This document shows positions 16,552 through 26,157 of a stretch of DNA of 64,000 nt, piece after piece; positions within the stretch are counted from its first letter, which is position 1; every line of letters begins with the position of its first letter. A program made the position numbers and the translations under genes. Location: the NCBI RefSeq assembly GCF_024273195.1, contig NZ_JAMZCU010000004.1, positions 1-64,000 of the forward strand, read 5' to 3'. Source of the DNA: Devosia ureilytica (GTDB taxonomy: Bacteria; Pseudomonadota; Alphaproteobacteria; Rhizobiales; Devosiaceae). The notes below the pieces were generated by a model that was given only the letters and a program-made list of their open reading frames with translations, ran no database searches and had not been told where the DNA came from.

Positions 16552-17421
16552 ATGTCCGACCTCGTCACTTTCGTCCACCTCACCGATCTGCACGTCGGCG
16601 ACCCGAATGTCGCAGACGACCACCTTTATTCCGACACCAATGCGACCCTTGCCGCCATCCTGGCCGACGTAAAGAAGCTGGTGCCGCAGCCTAAATTCAT
16701 CGTGGCCAGTGGCGACCTGACCAATCGCGGCGACGAAGCGAGCTATGAAGCCCTCAAGGCAATCTTTGCCGAGGCCGAGCTTTCGATGCCGGTGCTGTTT
16801 GCCCTGGGCAATCACGACAAGCGCGAGGGTTTCTACCCGGCCGTGCTCGGCAAGACCGACCATGAAATGGCGCCCTATGACCATGCGCAGGTGATCGACG
16901 GCGTGCATGTCATTGTCATCGACACCTCCGCGCCGAACAAGGTTGGCGGTTCGTTCGAGCCGGGCCAGCTGGAGTGGCTTGAGGCCGAACTGGCGAGCCA
17001 CGACGACCTGCCCAAGCTGATCGTGATGCACCACGCCCCGGCGCTGGACGACAACCCGATGATGGAATGGGAATCACTCTCGATTGCCGACACCGAGGCG
17101 CTGCGCCTGGCCGTCCAGGGCAAGAATGTCATCGGCATGGTATCGGGTCATATTCACTATGACCGCGTGTCCAACTGGTACGGTATCCCCGTCGTGGTCG
17201 GTATCGGCCACCACGGCCCTACCGATGTGCTGTGGCTGCACGAAGGCCTGCGCATGCTCGAAGGCGCGTCCTTTGCCATCGGCACCCTGCGTCCATCCGG
17301 CCTGACCATTACCTTCGCCCCGCTGCGCAAGGACCCCAAGGAAGTCATGAGCTTCCGCTTCGCCGACTTCGCCGGAATGCTGAAGAAATACGAAGAGAAC
17401 CAGGTCGTGGCCGCCGAATAG
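16552..17421 (+). CDS. Calcineurin-type phosphodiesterase (CpdA/GpdQ class)
   Basis: A metallophosphoesterase of 289 residues from the ATG at 16552 (AGGAGAGC upstream). The two-metal motifs appear in order: TDLHVGD (D-x-H), SGDLTNRG (GD), LGNHDKR (GNHD), VMHHAP and VSGHIHYD (GHxH). This pattern fits class III cyclic-nucleotide phosphodiesterases and the related glycerophosphodiesterase GpdQ. No signal peptide is present, so it acts in the cytoplasm. It is the first gene of an operon with a CUT1-type ABC importer and a phosphatase, which favours hydrolysis of an imported phosphodiester over cAMP signalling. That is inference. Confidence 0.85.
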   Translation: MSDLVTFVHLTDLHVGDPNVADDHLYSDTNATLAAILADVKKLVPQPKFIVASGDLTNRGDEASYEALKAIFAEAELSMPVLFALGNHDKREGFYPAVLGKTDHEMAPYDHAQVIDGVHVIVIDTSAPNKVGGSFEPGQLEWLEAELASHDDLPKLIVMHHAPALDDNPMMEWESLSIADTEALRLAVQGKNVIGMVSGHIHYDRVSNWYGIPVVVGIGHHGPTDVLWLHEGLRMLEGASFAIGTLRPSGLTITFAPLRKDPKEVMSFRFADFAGMLKKYEENQVVAAE

Positions 17422-17490
17422 GCCCCGCAGTTTCCCCAATCGGGGCGCCGGCAATGGCGCCCCCTCACTATCCTCAACTGGAGTATTGCG

Positions 17491-18777
17491 ATGAACCGCA
17501 AGTCCTTCCTGCTGGGCGCCCTGGCGCTCGCCGTGTCGACCCCGGTGCTGGCCCAGATGGCGCCCGCCATTGACCAGCCCGTCACCATCACTTTCTACAA
17601 TTACAACCTCGCCAGCGCAGGTCTGGGCGGTCAGGCCACCCAGAACCTGATCGACGAGTTCATGGCAGCCAATCCCAATGTGACCGTTGAAGGTGTGCCC
17701 TATTCCAGCGCCGATGGCAGCCGCATCCAGGCTGACCTGGCCGCCGGCTTACCGGTGGATCTGGTGCAGACCGTGTTCAGCGATCTCGATTTCTCGGTGA
17801 CCAATTTTGGCGCCAAGGCACTCGAAGACATCACCACCGATGGTGAACTTGAAGCCCATATGGCGGGTATGCACCCCAATGGCACCAAGCTGGGCGTGCT
17901 CAACGGCAAGACCTACGGCATGGCCTATACCTTCTCGACCCCGGTGCTGTTCTACAATGCCGACCTGTTCCGCGCCGCTGGGCTGGACCCCGATAATCCG
18001 CCCCAAACCTGGGCAGAGGTGAAGGAAGCGGCCCTCGCCATCGAGGAAAAGACCGACGCTGAAGGCTTCACCGGCGGCATTACCGGCCCGGGCGCCGTCG
18101 ACTGGCTGTTCCAGGGCGTGGTCCGTTCCAATAATGGCGAAGTGATTTCGCGCGACCGCACGACGCTCAAGTTCGCCGAGCCGGAATCGGTGGAGGCCGT
18201 CGCCATGCTGCGCGATCTCTACGACGCCGGCGTCTATGAGAACTACGACTATAGCGGCGCAATGGAGGGCATGGCCTCGGGTCATCTGGGCATGTACCTG
18301 CAGACCAGCGCCCTGCAGGGTTCGCTGGTGTCTGGCGCCGAGGGCAATTACGAGCTGCGCGCCACCACCATGCCGCGCTTTGGCGACAAGCCGACCCGCC
18401 CGAACAATTCGGGTTCGGCCCTGACCATCCACACCGCCGACCCGCTCAAGCAGCGCGCCGCCTGGGAGCTGATGAAGTTCCTGACGTCCGAATACGGCTA
18501 CACCATCATCACCTCGCAGATCGGCTACCTGCCGCTGCGTCCGGCCATCGTCGATGATCCGAAATACCTCAAGGACTGGATTGCCGAGCACCCGCTGGTC
18601 GAGCCCAACCTCGAGCAGCTTGATCGTCTCGAACCTTGGGACCCGATGCCCGGCCCGAACTATCGCCAGGTCGTCAAGACCATGATGGACGCCGTTGAAA
18701 TGTCGATCTTCGGTGGCGCCGACATCGAGCCGACGCTGATCGATGCCCAGGCCAATGCCCAGGCGCTGATGCCCTAG
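17491..18777 (+). CDS. ABC transporter substrate-binding protein, family 1
   Basis: A periplasmic binding protein of 428 residues with signal peptide MNRKSFLLGALALAVSTPVLAQ. The architecture is that of UgpB/MalE-type proteins: an N-lobe with LIDEFMAANPNVTVEG, a hinge, and the C-terminal DPLKQRAAWELMKFLTSEYG block. Aromatic and polar residues line the cleft, but the ligand cannot be read from sequence. The gene lies 69 bp after the phosphodiesterase and is followed by repeat R2 and two permeases. Confidence 0.88.
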   Translation: MNRKSFLLGALALAVSTPVLAQMAPAIDQPVTITFYNYNLASAGLGGQATQNLIDEFMAANPNVTVEGVPYSSADGSRIQADLAAGLPVDLVQTVFSDLDFSVTNFGAKALEDITTDGELEAHMAGMHPNGTKLGVLNGKTYGMAYTFSTPVLFYNADLFRAAGLDPDNPPQTWAEVKEAALAIEEKTDAEGFTGGITGPGAVDWLFQGVVRSNNGEVISRDRTTLKFAEPESVEAVAMLRDLYDAGVYENYDYSGAMEGMASGHLGMYLQTSALQGSLVSGAEGNYELRATTMPRFGDKPTRPNNSGSALTIHTADPLKQRAAWELMKFLTSEYGYTIITSQIGYLPLRPAIVDDPKYLKDWIAEHPLVEPNLEQLDRLEPWDPMPGPNYRQVVKTMMDAVEMSIFGGADIEPTLIDAQANAQALMP

Positions 18778-18806
18778 GGCAACCGGGGTGAGAGCGACGA
18801 CTGTTG

Positions 18807-18913
18807 CTCACCCCATCCTCATTCCCTCCCCTCAGGGGGAGCGAGACGACGAACCGCGGCGCCCCAGCCTTGCATCTCCCTTCCCTTGTGAGGGGAGATC
18901 ATGGGTGGGGGCC
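18807..18913. repeat. GC-rich palindromic intergenic repeat R2
   Basis: A diverged member of the repeat family in the gap between the binding-protein and first permease genes. Recognisable parts are CTCACCCCATCC, the CCCTCCCCTCAGGGGGAGCGAG segment and GAGGGGAGATCATGGGTGGGGGCC at the right. It may form an attenuating hairpin within the operon. Confidence 0.6.
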
Positions 18914-18935
18914 TTCAACTCAAAAGGATCGGACA

Positions 18936-19856
18936 ATGGCCATAGCCGCTTCCGCCCCAGTTCAGCGACGCCGGATCAATCAGGCCCGCTTCTCGCCCTG
19001 GCTCTATCTGGCGCCGGCGATTCTGACGCTGGTGGTCTGGATCTACTGGCCGCTGGTGGACGCGTTCCGCCTGAGCTTTTTCCAGTGGAACATGCTGCCC
19101 ACCTCCCCCCAGACCTTTGTGGGCTGGGACAATTACCAGCGCATTTTCGCACTGCCCAAGTTCTGGCAGGCGCTGCGCAACACCGGCATCTATGTGCTGG
19201 GACTATTGCCGCTGGCGGTGCTGATCCCGCTGGCCCTGGCCATCTACACGCACGACCTGTCGCCGCGACTGCGCAATATCTACCGGGCCATCATCTTCGT
19301 GCCGATGATCATTGCGCCGGTGGTTGCTGCCGCCGTGTGGCGCTGGCTGCTCGATCCCAACTACGGCATGGTCAATGCGCTGATCGAGTGGTTCGGCGCC
19401 GAACCGGTCAAGTTCCTCAGCGATCCCAAGGTCGCCATCTGGACGATCATCGCCATCACGGGCTGGAAGCTGATCGGCTTTTCGACGCTGATCCTTTCGG
19501 CGGCCAATGCCAATATCAATCCGGCGCTACTGGAGGCTGCCCGCATGGATGGCGCCAGCAAGTGGGAGATCATCCGGGACATCCGCCTGCCGCTGCTCAG
19601 CTCTTCAGTGCTGTTCCTCGTGATGATGACGATCCTGCTCGGAGCGCAGTGGAGCTTTGGCTATATCAATGTGCTGACCGGCGGCGGTCCGCTCGGCGCC
19701 ACCACGAACATCTATTACCTGCTGTGGGATTTCGGCTTCTCGACCATGTCGGTCGGCTGGGGCTCGGCTGCGGCGGTGATCCTGTTCCTCGGCTTTGGCG
19801 CCCTCGCCTTCGTGCTGTTCCGCCTCATCGACAGGTATTCGTTCCATGACAACTGA
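18936..19856 (+). CDS. ABC transporter permease, MalF/UgpA type
   Basis: A 306-residue inner-membrane permease with six predicted helices. The start is the ATG at 18936 with AAGGA 8 nt upstream; the open frame further upstream is only repeat R2. The EAA loop that contacts the ATPase is EAARMDGASKWEIIRDIRLPLL. The stop overlaps the next permease start. Confidence 0.9.
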   Translation: MAIAASAPVQRRRINQARFSPWLYLAPAILTLVVWIYWPLVDAFRLSFFQWNMLPTSPQTFVGWDNYQRIFALPKFWQALRNTGIYVLGLLPLAVLIPLALAIYTHDLSPRLRNIYRAIIFVPMIIAPVVAAAVWRWLLDPNYGMVNALIEWFGAEPVKFLSDPKVAIWTIIAITGWKLIGFSTLILSAANANINPALLEAARMDGASKWEIIRDIRLPLLSSSVLFLVMMTILLGAQWSFGYINVLTGGGPLGATTNIYYLLWDFGFSTMSVGWGSAAAVILFLGFGALAFVLFRLIDRYSFHDN

Positions 19857-20721
19857 TGCAATCAAGGCGCAGCTTACCCTGGCGCGTCCGCTCCGCCGCA
19901 AGGCCGCAGAGGGTATCGGGCTCAATAGCGCCGCCGGCCATCTGGTCATGGTGCTGCTCTCGATCGTCTGCCTGTTCCCGGTCTATTGGATGGTCGCCAC
20001 CTCGCTGCGCCCGGCCAATGCCATTTTCGAAACGAGCCTCTGGCCGACCACGATGTCGCTCGAGAACTACACCTATGCGCTCGACAGCATTCCGATCCTG
20101 CGCATGTTGATCAATACGCTGGTGGTGTCGGCGCTCACGACCGTGGTGCAGCTGCTGACAGGACTTCTTGCCGCCTATGCTTTCGCCCGCTGGCGCTTTC
20201 GCTTCGATAGCCTGGTCTATACTGCCGTGGCGCTGACCTGGCTGGTGCCGTTCCAGGTGGTGATGATCCCCAATTATCTGCTGATCGCGCAGATGGGGCT
20301 GCTCGACACCATTTCGGCGCTGATCCTGCCCAACTTTGCTTCGGCGCTGGCGATCCTGCTGCTGGCCCAGGCCATGCGCAGCTTTCCCAAGGAAGTGGTG
20401 GAGGCCGCCCGCATGGACGGCGCCGGCAGCTGGCGCATCCTCTGGGGCGTTATGGTGCCCAATCTGCGCGGCACCATCGCCTCGTTGGCCATCCTCATCT
20501 TCATCTCGACCTGGAACGAGTATTTCTGGCCCCTGCTGCTGACCCGCACCGCGGACAACAGTGTGATCCAGATCGGTATCCAGATGTTCATGACCTCGGA
20601 AGGCAACCAGTGGGGGCCGCTGATGGCTGCCTCGACGCTGGCCAGCCTGCCGGTGCTGGTCATCTACATCGTGCTGCAGCGCCAGGTCATCCAGTCCTTC
20701 ATGAAATCGGGAATCCGCTGA
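19846..20721 (+). CDS. ABC transporter permease, MalG/UgpE type
   Basis: A 291-residue second permease with about six helices and the EAA loop EAARMDGAGSWRILWGVMVPNL. The ATG at 19846 lies inside the end of the preceding permease gene, and its TGA overlaps the next start codon by one base. Strong translational coupling ties the phosphatase gene to the transporter. Confidence 0.9.
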   Translation: MTTDAIKAQLTLARPLRRKAAEGIGLNSAAGHLVMVLLSIVCLFPVYWMVATSLRPANAIFETSLWPTTMSLENYTYALDSIPILRMLINTLVVSALTTVVQLLTGLLAAYAFARWRFRFDSLVYTAVALTWLVPFQVVMIPNYLLIAQMGLLDTISALILPNFASALAILLLAQAMRSFPKEVVEAARMDGAGSWRILWGVMVPNLRGTIASLAILIFISTWNEYFWPLLLTRTADNSVIQIGIQMFMTSEGNQWGPLMAASTLASLPVLVIYIVLQRQVIQSFMKSGIR

Positions 20722-21458
20722 TGAACATTCATCTCAACCGCCATCTGCCAGTCAAAGGCACTTTCAACGTCCGCGATCTGGGCGGCTATGCCACGCCCTC
20801 GGGCGAAACCCGCTGGCGGCGCGTGCTGCGGGCCGATGGGCTGCACCGTCTCGATGACGAGGGCATGGGCGCATTGGTGGCCGAAGGCGTTACCACGGTC
20901 ATCGACCTGCGCCACCCCGGCGAACTCGAAACCCAGCCCAATCCGTTCCATGCCAATCCGGCCGTGCGCTACCACAATGTCTCGCTGTTCGACCAATTGG
21001 CGCCGACCCCAGTGCCGGGCCAGGACATCTTGCTCGAACTCTACAAGCTGGCGCTCGACAACCGGCAGAGTGCCGTGGCCGAAGTGCTGACCATTATTGC
21101 TGAGGCGCCCGAAGGCGCGGTGCTGTTCCATTGCACCGCCGGCAAGGATCGCACGGGTATTGTTTCGGCGCTGCTGCTGGCGGTTGCCGGCGTCGAGGCG
21201 ACGCTGATCGTTGACGACTACGCCCTGACCGGGCCGATGATTGCCCCGATGGTCGAGGAAATCATCGCCCATGCGGTTGCCCGTGGGGCCGATATCGAAG
21301 CCTTCCGCCCGATGCTGGCCTCAGAACCGGCCACCATGCTGGCGACCATTGCCCATATCGAAACCAATTATGGCTCGGCCTCGGCTTACCTCGAACGCAT
21401 CGGCATGGACGTCGCTGCCATCGAGCGTCTGCGCCAACGCCTTGTGGGAGACATCTGA
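20721..21458 (+). CDS. Tyrosine/dual-specificity phosphatase-like protein
   Basis: A 245-residue protein of the Y_phosphatase3 family (IphP/LipA-like). The P-loop is HCTAGKDRTG with catalytic C138 and R144. Upstream elements FNVRDLGGY (15-23) and IDLRHPGE provide the usual N-terminal motif and general acid region. There is no signal peptide. It is inserted between the permease and ATPase genes with 1-bp overlaps at both ends. Enzymes of this family can dephosphorylate phosphoinositides or small phosphoesters as well as proteins, which would suit an operon for phosphorylated compounds. Confidence 0.87.
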   Translation: MNIHLNRHLPVKGTFNVRDLGGYATPSGETRWRRVLRADGLHRLDDEGMGALVAEGVTTVIDLRHPGELETQPNPFHANPAVRYHNVSLFDQLAPTPVPGQDILLELYKLALDNRQSAVAEVLTIIAEAPEGAVLFHCTAGKDRTGIVSALLLAVAGVEATLIVDDYALTGPMIAPMVEEIIAHAVARGADIEAFRPMLASEPATMLATIAHIETNYGSASAYLERIGMDVAAIERLRQRLVGDI

Positions 21459-22576
21459 TGGCTGATCTGGTTCTCAAGCACCTGAAGAAGACCTATGACG
21501 CCAAGCAGGTTCTGCATGGCGTGGACGTGACCATTCCCGATGGCAGCTTCGTCGTGATGGTCGGACCCTCGGGCTGCGGCAAGTCCACGCTGCTGCGCAT
21601 GATCGCTGGGCTCGAAGACATCAACGAGGGCACGCTGACCATTGGCGGCGTCACCATGAACGACATTGATCCGGCCGACCGGGGCTGTGCCATGGTGTTC
21701 CAGAACTATGCGCTCTATCCGCATATGACCGTGCGCCAGAACATCGGCTATCCGCTGAAAATTGCGAAAATGCCGGCGGCCGAGCGCGACAGGCGCATCC
21801 AGGAAGCGGCTGCCATCCTCAATCTCACCGATTATCTCGACCGCCGCCCGGCGCAGCTTTCAGGCGGGCAGAGGCAGCGCGTGGCCATGGGCCGGGCAAT
21901 CGTGCGGGAGCCGGAGGTGTTTCTGTTCGACGAGCCACTGAGCAATCTCGACGCGCTGCTGCGGGTGCAGATGCGCATCGAGATCAAGCGGCTACACAAG
22001 CGCCTCAAGGCCACGTCGATCTTTGTGACCCACGATCAGGTCGAGGCGATGACCCTGGCCGATATGCTGATCGTCATGAATGCGGGGCGGATCGAACAGG
22101 TGGGAACACCCGCCGAAGTCTATCGCAAGCCTGCCTCGGTGTTCGTCGCCGGCTTCATGGGATCACCGGCCATGAACCTGATGGAGGCGACGATGGGTGC
22201 CGATGGCCAGGTCACGCTGGACGTAGCCGGGGGTCGCCCCATGCTGCGCCTCGCCGGGCTGGCGGAAGGTACCCCGCTGACCGTGGGCGTTCGCCCCGAA
22301 GCCATCACCCTTATGCCCGAAGGCGCCGATGGATTGCAGGCGACAGTCGAGCTGGTTGAGGAACTGGGCGGTTCGCGCATTGCCTATTGCGCGCTCAAGG
22401 GCAGCGAAATCGCGGTTGTGCTGCCACCCGGCGACGAACCCTATGAAGGCCGGCAGGTGACGCTGAGCTTTGACCAGCGCGATCTGCACCTTTTCGACCG
22501 GATCACTGGCCTCCGGGTCGAGATCGAACCGAGCAGGCTCGAAAAGCCTCAGCGGACCAAAGTCGCCGCGCACTGA
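21458..22576 (+). CDS. ugpC: ABC transporter ATPase, UgpC/MalK type
   Basis: A 372-residue ATPase. Walker A is GPSGCGKST, the signature is LSGGQRQR, Walker B is [12 protein letters not shown] and the switch histidine lies in FVTHDQVEA. The C-terminal third (about 235-350) is the regulatory OB/TOBE domain. It energises the two permeases upstream. The name reflects the closest recognisable class; sn-glycerol-3-phosphate itself is not proven as substrate. Confidence 0.88.
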   Translation: MADLVLKHLKKTYDAKQVLHGVDVTIPDGSFVVMVGPSGCGKSTLLRMIAGLEDINEGTLTIGGVTMNDIDPADRGCAMVFQNYALYPHMTVRQNIGYPLKIAKMPAAERDRRIQEAAAILNLTDYLDRRPAQLSGGQRQRVAMGRAIVREPEVFLFDEPLSNLDALLRVQMRIEIKRLHKRLKATSIFVTHDQVEAMTLADMLIVMNAGRIEQVGTPAEVYRKPASVFVAGFMGSPAMNLMEATMGADGQVTLDVAGGRPMLRLAGLAEGTPLTVGVRPEAITLMPEGADGLQATVELVEELGGSRIAYCALKGSEIAVVLPPGDEPYEGRQVTLSFDQRDLHLFDRITGLRVEIEPSRLEKPQRTKVAAH

Positions 22577-22686
22577 GGCCATTCAAGGTTCCGGGCCGGG
22601 GCGGCGACGTCCCGGCCCTGTACATAGGCCGGAATTCCAACTCCCAACGCGCCGCCCAATGCTCTAGTGTCCTCACAGGAGGACGC

Positions 22687-23355
22687 ATGCGGATATTGTT
22701 GGTGGAGGACAATGAGGACTTGGGCGAGGCCATTGAAAAGCGCCTGCGCTCGGCGGGACACTCGGTCGAATGGGTCAAGGATGGCGACGACGTGGTGCCC
22801 ACGGCCGAGGCCGAACCGTTTGACGCGGTGGCACTGGACCTCATGTTGCCGCATCGCGATGGCATCAGCCTGATTGCCGAGCTGCGCAAGCGCAAGTTCA
22901 ACGCGCCTATCCTGGTCATCACCGCCCGCTCGGAAATCGACGACAAGGTCAGCCTGCTCGATCTGGGCGCCGACGACTATCTGGTGAAGCCCTTTGACCT
23001 CAGGGAGCTGGAAGCGCGCTTGCGGGCGCTGTTGCGGCGCACCGGCGGGCAGGCGTCGAGCACGGTGGGCGTGGGCAATCTCGAACTGGACCTGGCGGGC
23101 CTCAATGCAGCGGTAAGCGGCAAGGCGCTGGAGCTGGGACGGCGCGAATTCCGGCTGCTGGAAATTCTCGTGGCCCATGCCGGCAAGGTGGTCGCCAAGG
23201 AACGACTGATGAACCAGCTGTTCAATTTCGACGAGAATGTCTCGGTCAATGCGCTGGAGCTGCACATCTCGCGGCTGCGCAAGAAGCTTGAGCACGCCAA
23301 TGTGGAAATCGGCACGGTGCGTGGCGTGGGCTATGTGGTGCGGGTCAATGAGTGA
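22687..23355 (+). CDS. OmpR-family response regulator, TctD-like
   Basis: A 222-residue regulator. The receiver domain (1-118) has acidic D8/N9 pocket residues, phosphoacceptor D51 and the lysine in LVKPFD. The winged-helix effector domain (about 128-220) ends ISRLRKKL...IGTVRGVGYVV. GGAGG lies just before the ATG. Its stop codon overlaps an ATGA that would be a natural coupled start for the partner kinase, but repeat R3 now separates the two frames. It is similar to TctD/QseB regulators of carboxylate uptake, and a convergent tctCBA transporter lies 3.6 kb away. Confidence 0.9.
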   Translation: MRILLVEDNEDLGEAIEKRLRSAGHSVEWVKDGDDVVPTAEAEPFDAVALDLMLPHRDGISLIAELRKRKFNAPILVITARSEIDDKVSLLDLGADDYLVKPFDLRELEARLRALLRRTGGQASSTVGVGNLELDLAGLNAAVSGKALELGRREFRLLEILVAHAGKVVAKERLMNQLFNFDENVSVNALELHISRLRKKLEHANVEIGTVRGVGYVVRVNE

Positions 23356-23429
23356 CTTTCGGTCGGCATTGATCCCCTGGCCGGCGAGGACCCGCGATTT
23401 GCGGCAAACGTCAACGCGGTGTGCGTGGC

Positions 23430-23540
23430 TCACCCCACCCTCGATCCCTCCCCATCAAGGGGTGGGAGGCGCAAGGCTGAGATGCCAGTGTTCATCGTCT
23501 CCCTCTCCTCTTTGGGGCGAGATCAAGGGTGGGGGCGCCT
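23430..23540. repeat. GC-rich palindromic intergenic repeat R3
   Basis: It shares an about 80-bp core with R4 and R8, including the string TTCATCGTCTCC and the flanks CCTCCCC...GATCAAGGGTGGGGG. It sits between the response regulator and kinase genes and creates a false N-terminal extension of the kinase reading frame. Confidence 0.75.
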
Positions 23541-23544
23541 GTTC

Positions 23545-26004
23545 TTGACAACCAAATCCTTCTCCATTCGCCGCCGCATTTTTGCGCTGGCGGTGGCGCT
23601 GTTGCTGGCGGCGTCGGTGGTGCTGATCGTATTTATCCGCGACTATGCCGAGCGGGCGTCGGACCGGGCCTTTGACCGGCTGCTGGCGGCGTCGGCGCTG
23701 ACCATTGCGGGGGCGGTGCAAGTGGAGAATGAGGCGGTGGTGGTGGAAATCCCCTTTGCCGCCTTCGCCATGTTCTCGGGGCAGGACCGGGTGTTTTATG
23801 CGGTAGAAGACCCGGATGCGCGCACCGTTACCGGCTATGAGGATCTTGCCGCGCAGATGGGCGAGACGCTATCAGCCGAACCGGCCTTCACCGACATGCT
23901 CTATCGCGGTGAGACTGTGCGAGTGGCCAGCGTCGGGCGGTTGATTTCGACGCCGAGCGACACCGGATGGGTCACTATTCATGTGGCGGAAACGCAGAAC
24001 CAGCGCGAGGCGCTGTCCACTGAAATCCTGTCGAACGCGGTGCTGCCGGTGTTGGCACTGACGCTCCTGGCGGTGGCGCTGGTGTGGTTCGGCATTTCGC
24101 GCATGTTCGCGCCGCTGACGCAGCTTGAACACGAGTTGCGGGCGCGGGCGCCGGACGATCTTTCGCCCATCACGGTGCCGGTGCCAGAGGAGGTGGATCA
24201 CCTGATCTCGGCGCTCAATGGCTTCATGGCGCGGCTGCAAAAGGCGATGGAGCGGGTGAGCGGGCTGGTGGCGGAGGCAGCGCATGAGGTGCGCACGCCG
24301 CTGGCTTCGCTGCGCGCCCAAGCCGAAGTAGCGATGGACGAGCACGACCCCGAGGCCCTGCGGCGGCGGGTGGGTCGTATCCATACCGGGGCCGTGCAGG
24401 CTAGCCAATTGGTCAGCCAGCTCCTGATGGAAGCGACGATTTCCCACCGCATGGAAAACCAGGAGCTGGACACAACGACCCTGATGGCAGTGATCGAGGA
24501 GGTACGGCAAAGGCTCGACCCGGATCAGGCGCGACGGCTCAATATCGACCTGGCTGCCGAGGCCGGGGATGCGCCACTGCGCGGCGACCGCGTTGCGCTG
24601 CGCGAGATGATGCGCAATGTGGTGGACAATGCGCTGGTCTATACGGATGGCGCGGTCGACATTGCCGGGCGGCTCGAGGGCGGGAGCCTTGTGATCACGG
24701 TAAGCGACCGGGGGCCGGGAATTGAGGAAGGGGAGAAGTCCAGCGTGCTGGAGCGGTTCAAGCGCGGCAAGGCGAGCACCGGCAAGATCGGCTCGGGGCT
24801 TGGTCTTTCCATCGTGGCCCGGGTTGCCGAGGCCCATCGCGGGCGGCTGGCCCTGCTGGATCGCGCCGGTGGCGGGTTGACGGTTTCCATCACCTTGCCT
24901 TCACCGAGGCGGGCGGGGGGCCAAGCGGGCATGCTGGGCATTGCCGCGGCGCTGGTGCTGAGCGGCGCGATGCTCCTTTCCGGCACGCCGGCGGAAGCGG
25001 CGACCACGACCTATCCCGCGCGGGATGGCTCGGACAGCACGGTGCTGACCATTCTGGGGGTGACGGATACGCCGCTCTTTGCCCATTTCATCGAGGCGTT
25101 CCAGACCCTGCGGAGCGATGTCACCGTCGTTTATGAGGAAACGGACTCGCTGCCGCTGTTCCAGGGGTTTCTGGCCGATGCGCTCGACAGCGACCCCGAC
25201 CTCCTGATCAGTTCGGCCTCGGACCTGCAGCTGAAACTCGCCAATGACGGATATGCGCTGGCCTATGACAGTCCCTATCTGGGTGCCCTGCCCGACTGGG
25301 CGCATTGGCGCAATGAGGTGTTCGGCTTCACCTTCGAGCCGGCGGTGATCATCTATAATCGCGGGCTCATTGGCGACGATGAGGTGCCGCGCACCCATCT
25401 GACGCTGGCGGAGCTGCTGGAAACCCAGACCGAGCGCTTCCGAGGCAAGATTGCCACCTATGACATCGGGCTGTCCGGCGTGGGTTACCTGCTGGCGGCG
25501 CAGGACCAGACGATTTCCTCGACTTTCTGGCGGCTGGCCAGTGCCTTCGGGCGGGTCAATGCGCAGTTTTCGGGGTCCAGTCCGGCCATTCTGAACGGTG
25601 TTGCCGAGGGCACGCTGGCGCTGGGGTACAATGTGCTGGGCTCCTATGCCTTTGCCCGGCAGGCCGAGGGCGCGCCCATCGAAATCGTGGTGCCCGACGA
25701 TTATGTGCTGGTGCTGACCCGCTCGATGCTGATCCCGCGCAATGCACCCAACGCAGAGCTGGCCAAGGCCTTCGTCGACTTTGCCTTGTCGCCCGCCGGT
25801 CAATCGGTTGCTTCTGGGCCAACAGCGCTGGGCTCGGTGGTACCGGAGGGCGCGGGCGAATGGACCAGCGAAGCCATCGCGGCGCGGGGGCGCGGTGTTA
25901 TCCAGCCTATTCCGCTGGGCCCCGGCCTTCTGGTGGCGCTCGATACGCTGCGGCGGCAGCGCTTTCTCGACACCTGGCAGGAAATCGTTTCGCCCAAGCC
26001 ATGA
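23545..26004 (+). CDS. Sensor histidine kinase fused to a periplasmic binding-protein domain
   Basis: 819 residues from the TTG at 23545; everything upstream in frame is repeat R3. Helix 1 is residues 11-32, the periplasmic sensor 33-162 and helix 2 163-185. HAMP follows, then HisKA with H247 in EAAHEVRTPLASL, and HATPase with MMRNVVDNALVYTDG, DRGPGIEEGEKS and GSGLGLSIVARV. The kinase would normally end near residue 450. Instead the frame continues through a signal-peptide-like segment (MLGIAAALVLSGAMLLSGTPAEA, 463-485) into an about 330-residue family 1 binding-protein domain resembling PgtC/FbpA. Salmonella PgtABC has regulator, kinase and PgtC as separate genes. An internal start at ATG 24931 could also release the binding protein alone. 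Confidence 0.85.
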   Translation: MTTKSFSIRRRIFALAVALLLAASVVLIVFIRDYAERASDRAFDRLLAASALTIAGAVQVENEAVVVEIPFAAFAMFSGQDRVFYAVEDPDARTVTGYEDLAAQMGETLSAEPAFTDMLYRGETVRVASVGRLISTPSDTGWVTIHVAETQNQREALSTEILSNAVLPVLALTLLAVALVWFGISRMFAPLTQLEHELRARAPDDLSPITVPVPEEVDHLISALNGFMARLQKAMERVSGLVAEAAHEVRTPLASLRAQAEVAMDEHDPEALRRRVGRIHTGAVQASQLVSQLLMEATISHRMENQELDTTTLMAVIEEVRQRLDPDQARRLNIDLAAEAGDAPLRGDRVALREMMRNVVDNALVYTDGAVDIAGRLEGGSLVITVSDRGPGIEEGEKSSVLERFKRGKASTGKIGSGLGLSIVARVAEAHRGRLALLDRAGGGLTVSITLPSPRRAGGQAGMLGIAAALVLSGAMLLSGTPAEAATTTYPARDGSDSTVLTILGVTDTPLFAHFIEAFQTLRSDVTVVYEETDSLPLFQGFLADALDSDPDLLISSASDLQLKLANDGYALAYDSPYLGALPDWAHWRNEVFGFTFEPAVIIYNRGLIGDDEVPRTHLTLAELLETQTERFRGKIATYDIGLSGVGYLLAAQDQTISSTFWRLASAFGRVNAQFSGSSPAILNGVAEGTLALGYNVLGSYAFARQAEGAPIEIVVPDDYVLVLTRSMLIPRNAPNAELAKAFVDFALSPAGQSVASGPTALGSVVPEGAGEWTSEAIAARGRGVIQPIPLGPGLLVALDTLRRQRFLDTWQEIVSPKP

Positions 26005-26157
26005 CCTCTGGGCATGACCAGGTGACGGCGCGAGAAGATTTTCGCTCAGCGCATGGCTGGGGTGACCAATCAACCCCTACTGTTTTGGTCGGGTAAGGAC
26101 CATCTTGTGTGCATGGAAACGACCCGGGCAGTCCGGGTTGAACTGGAAGGATTGAAA

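Noticed and set aside
23419..23544. N-terminal 42 residues of the longest kinase frame
   Set aside because: They are encoded by repeat R3 and have the low-complexity Pro/Ser/Arg composition of translated repeat DNA.
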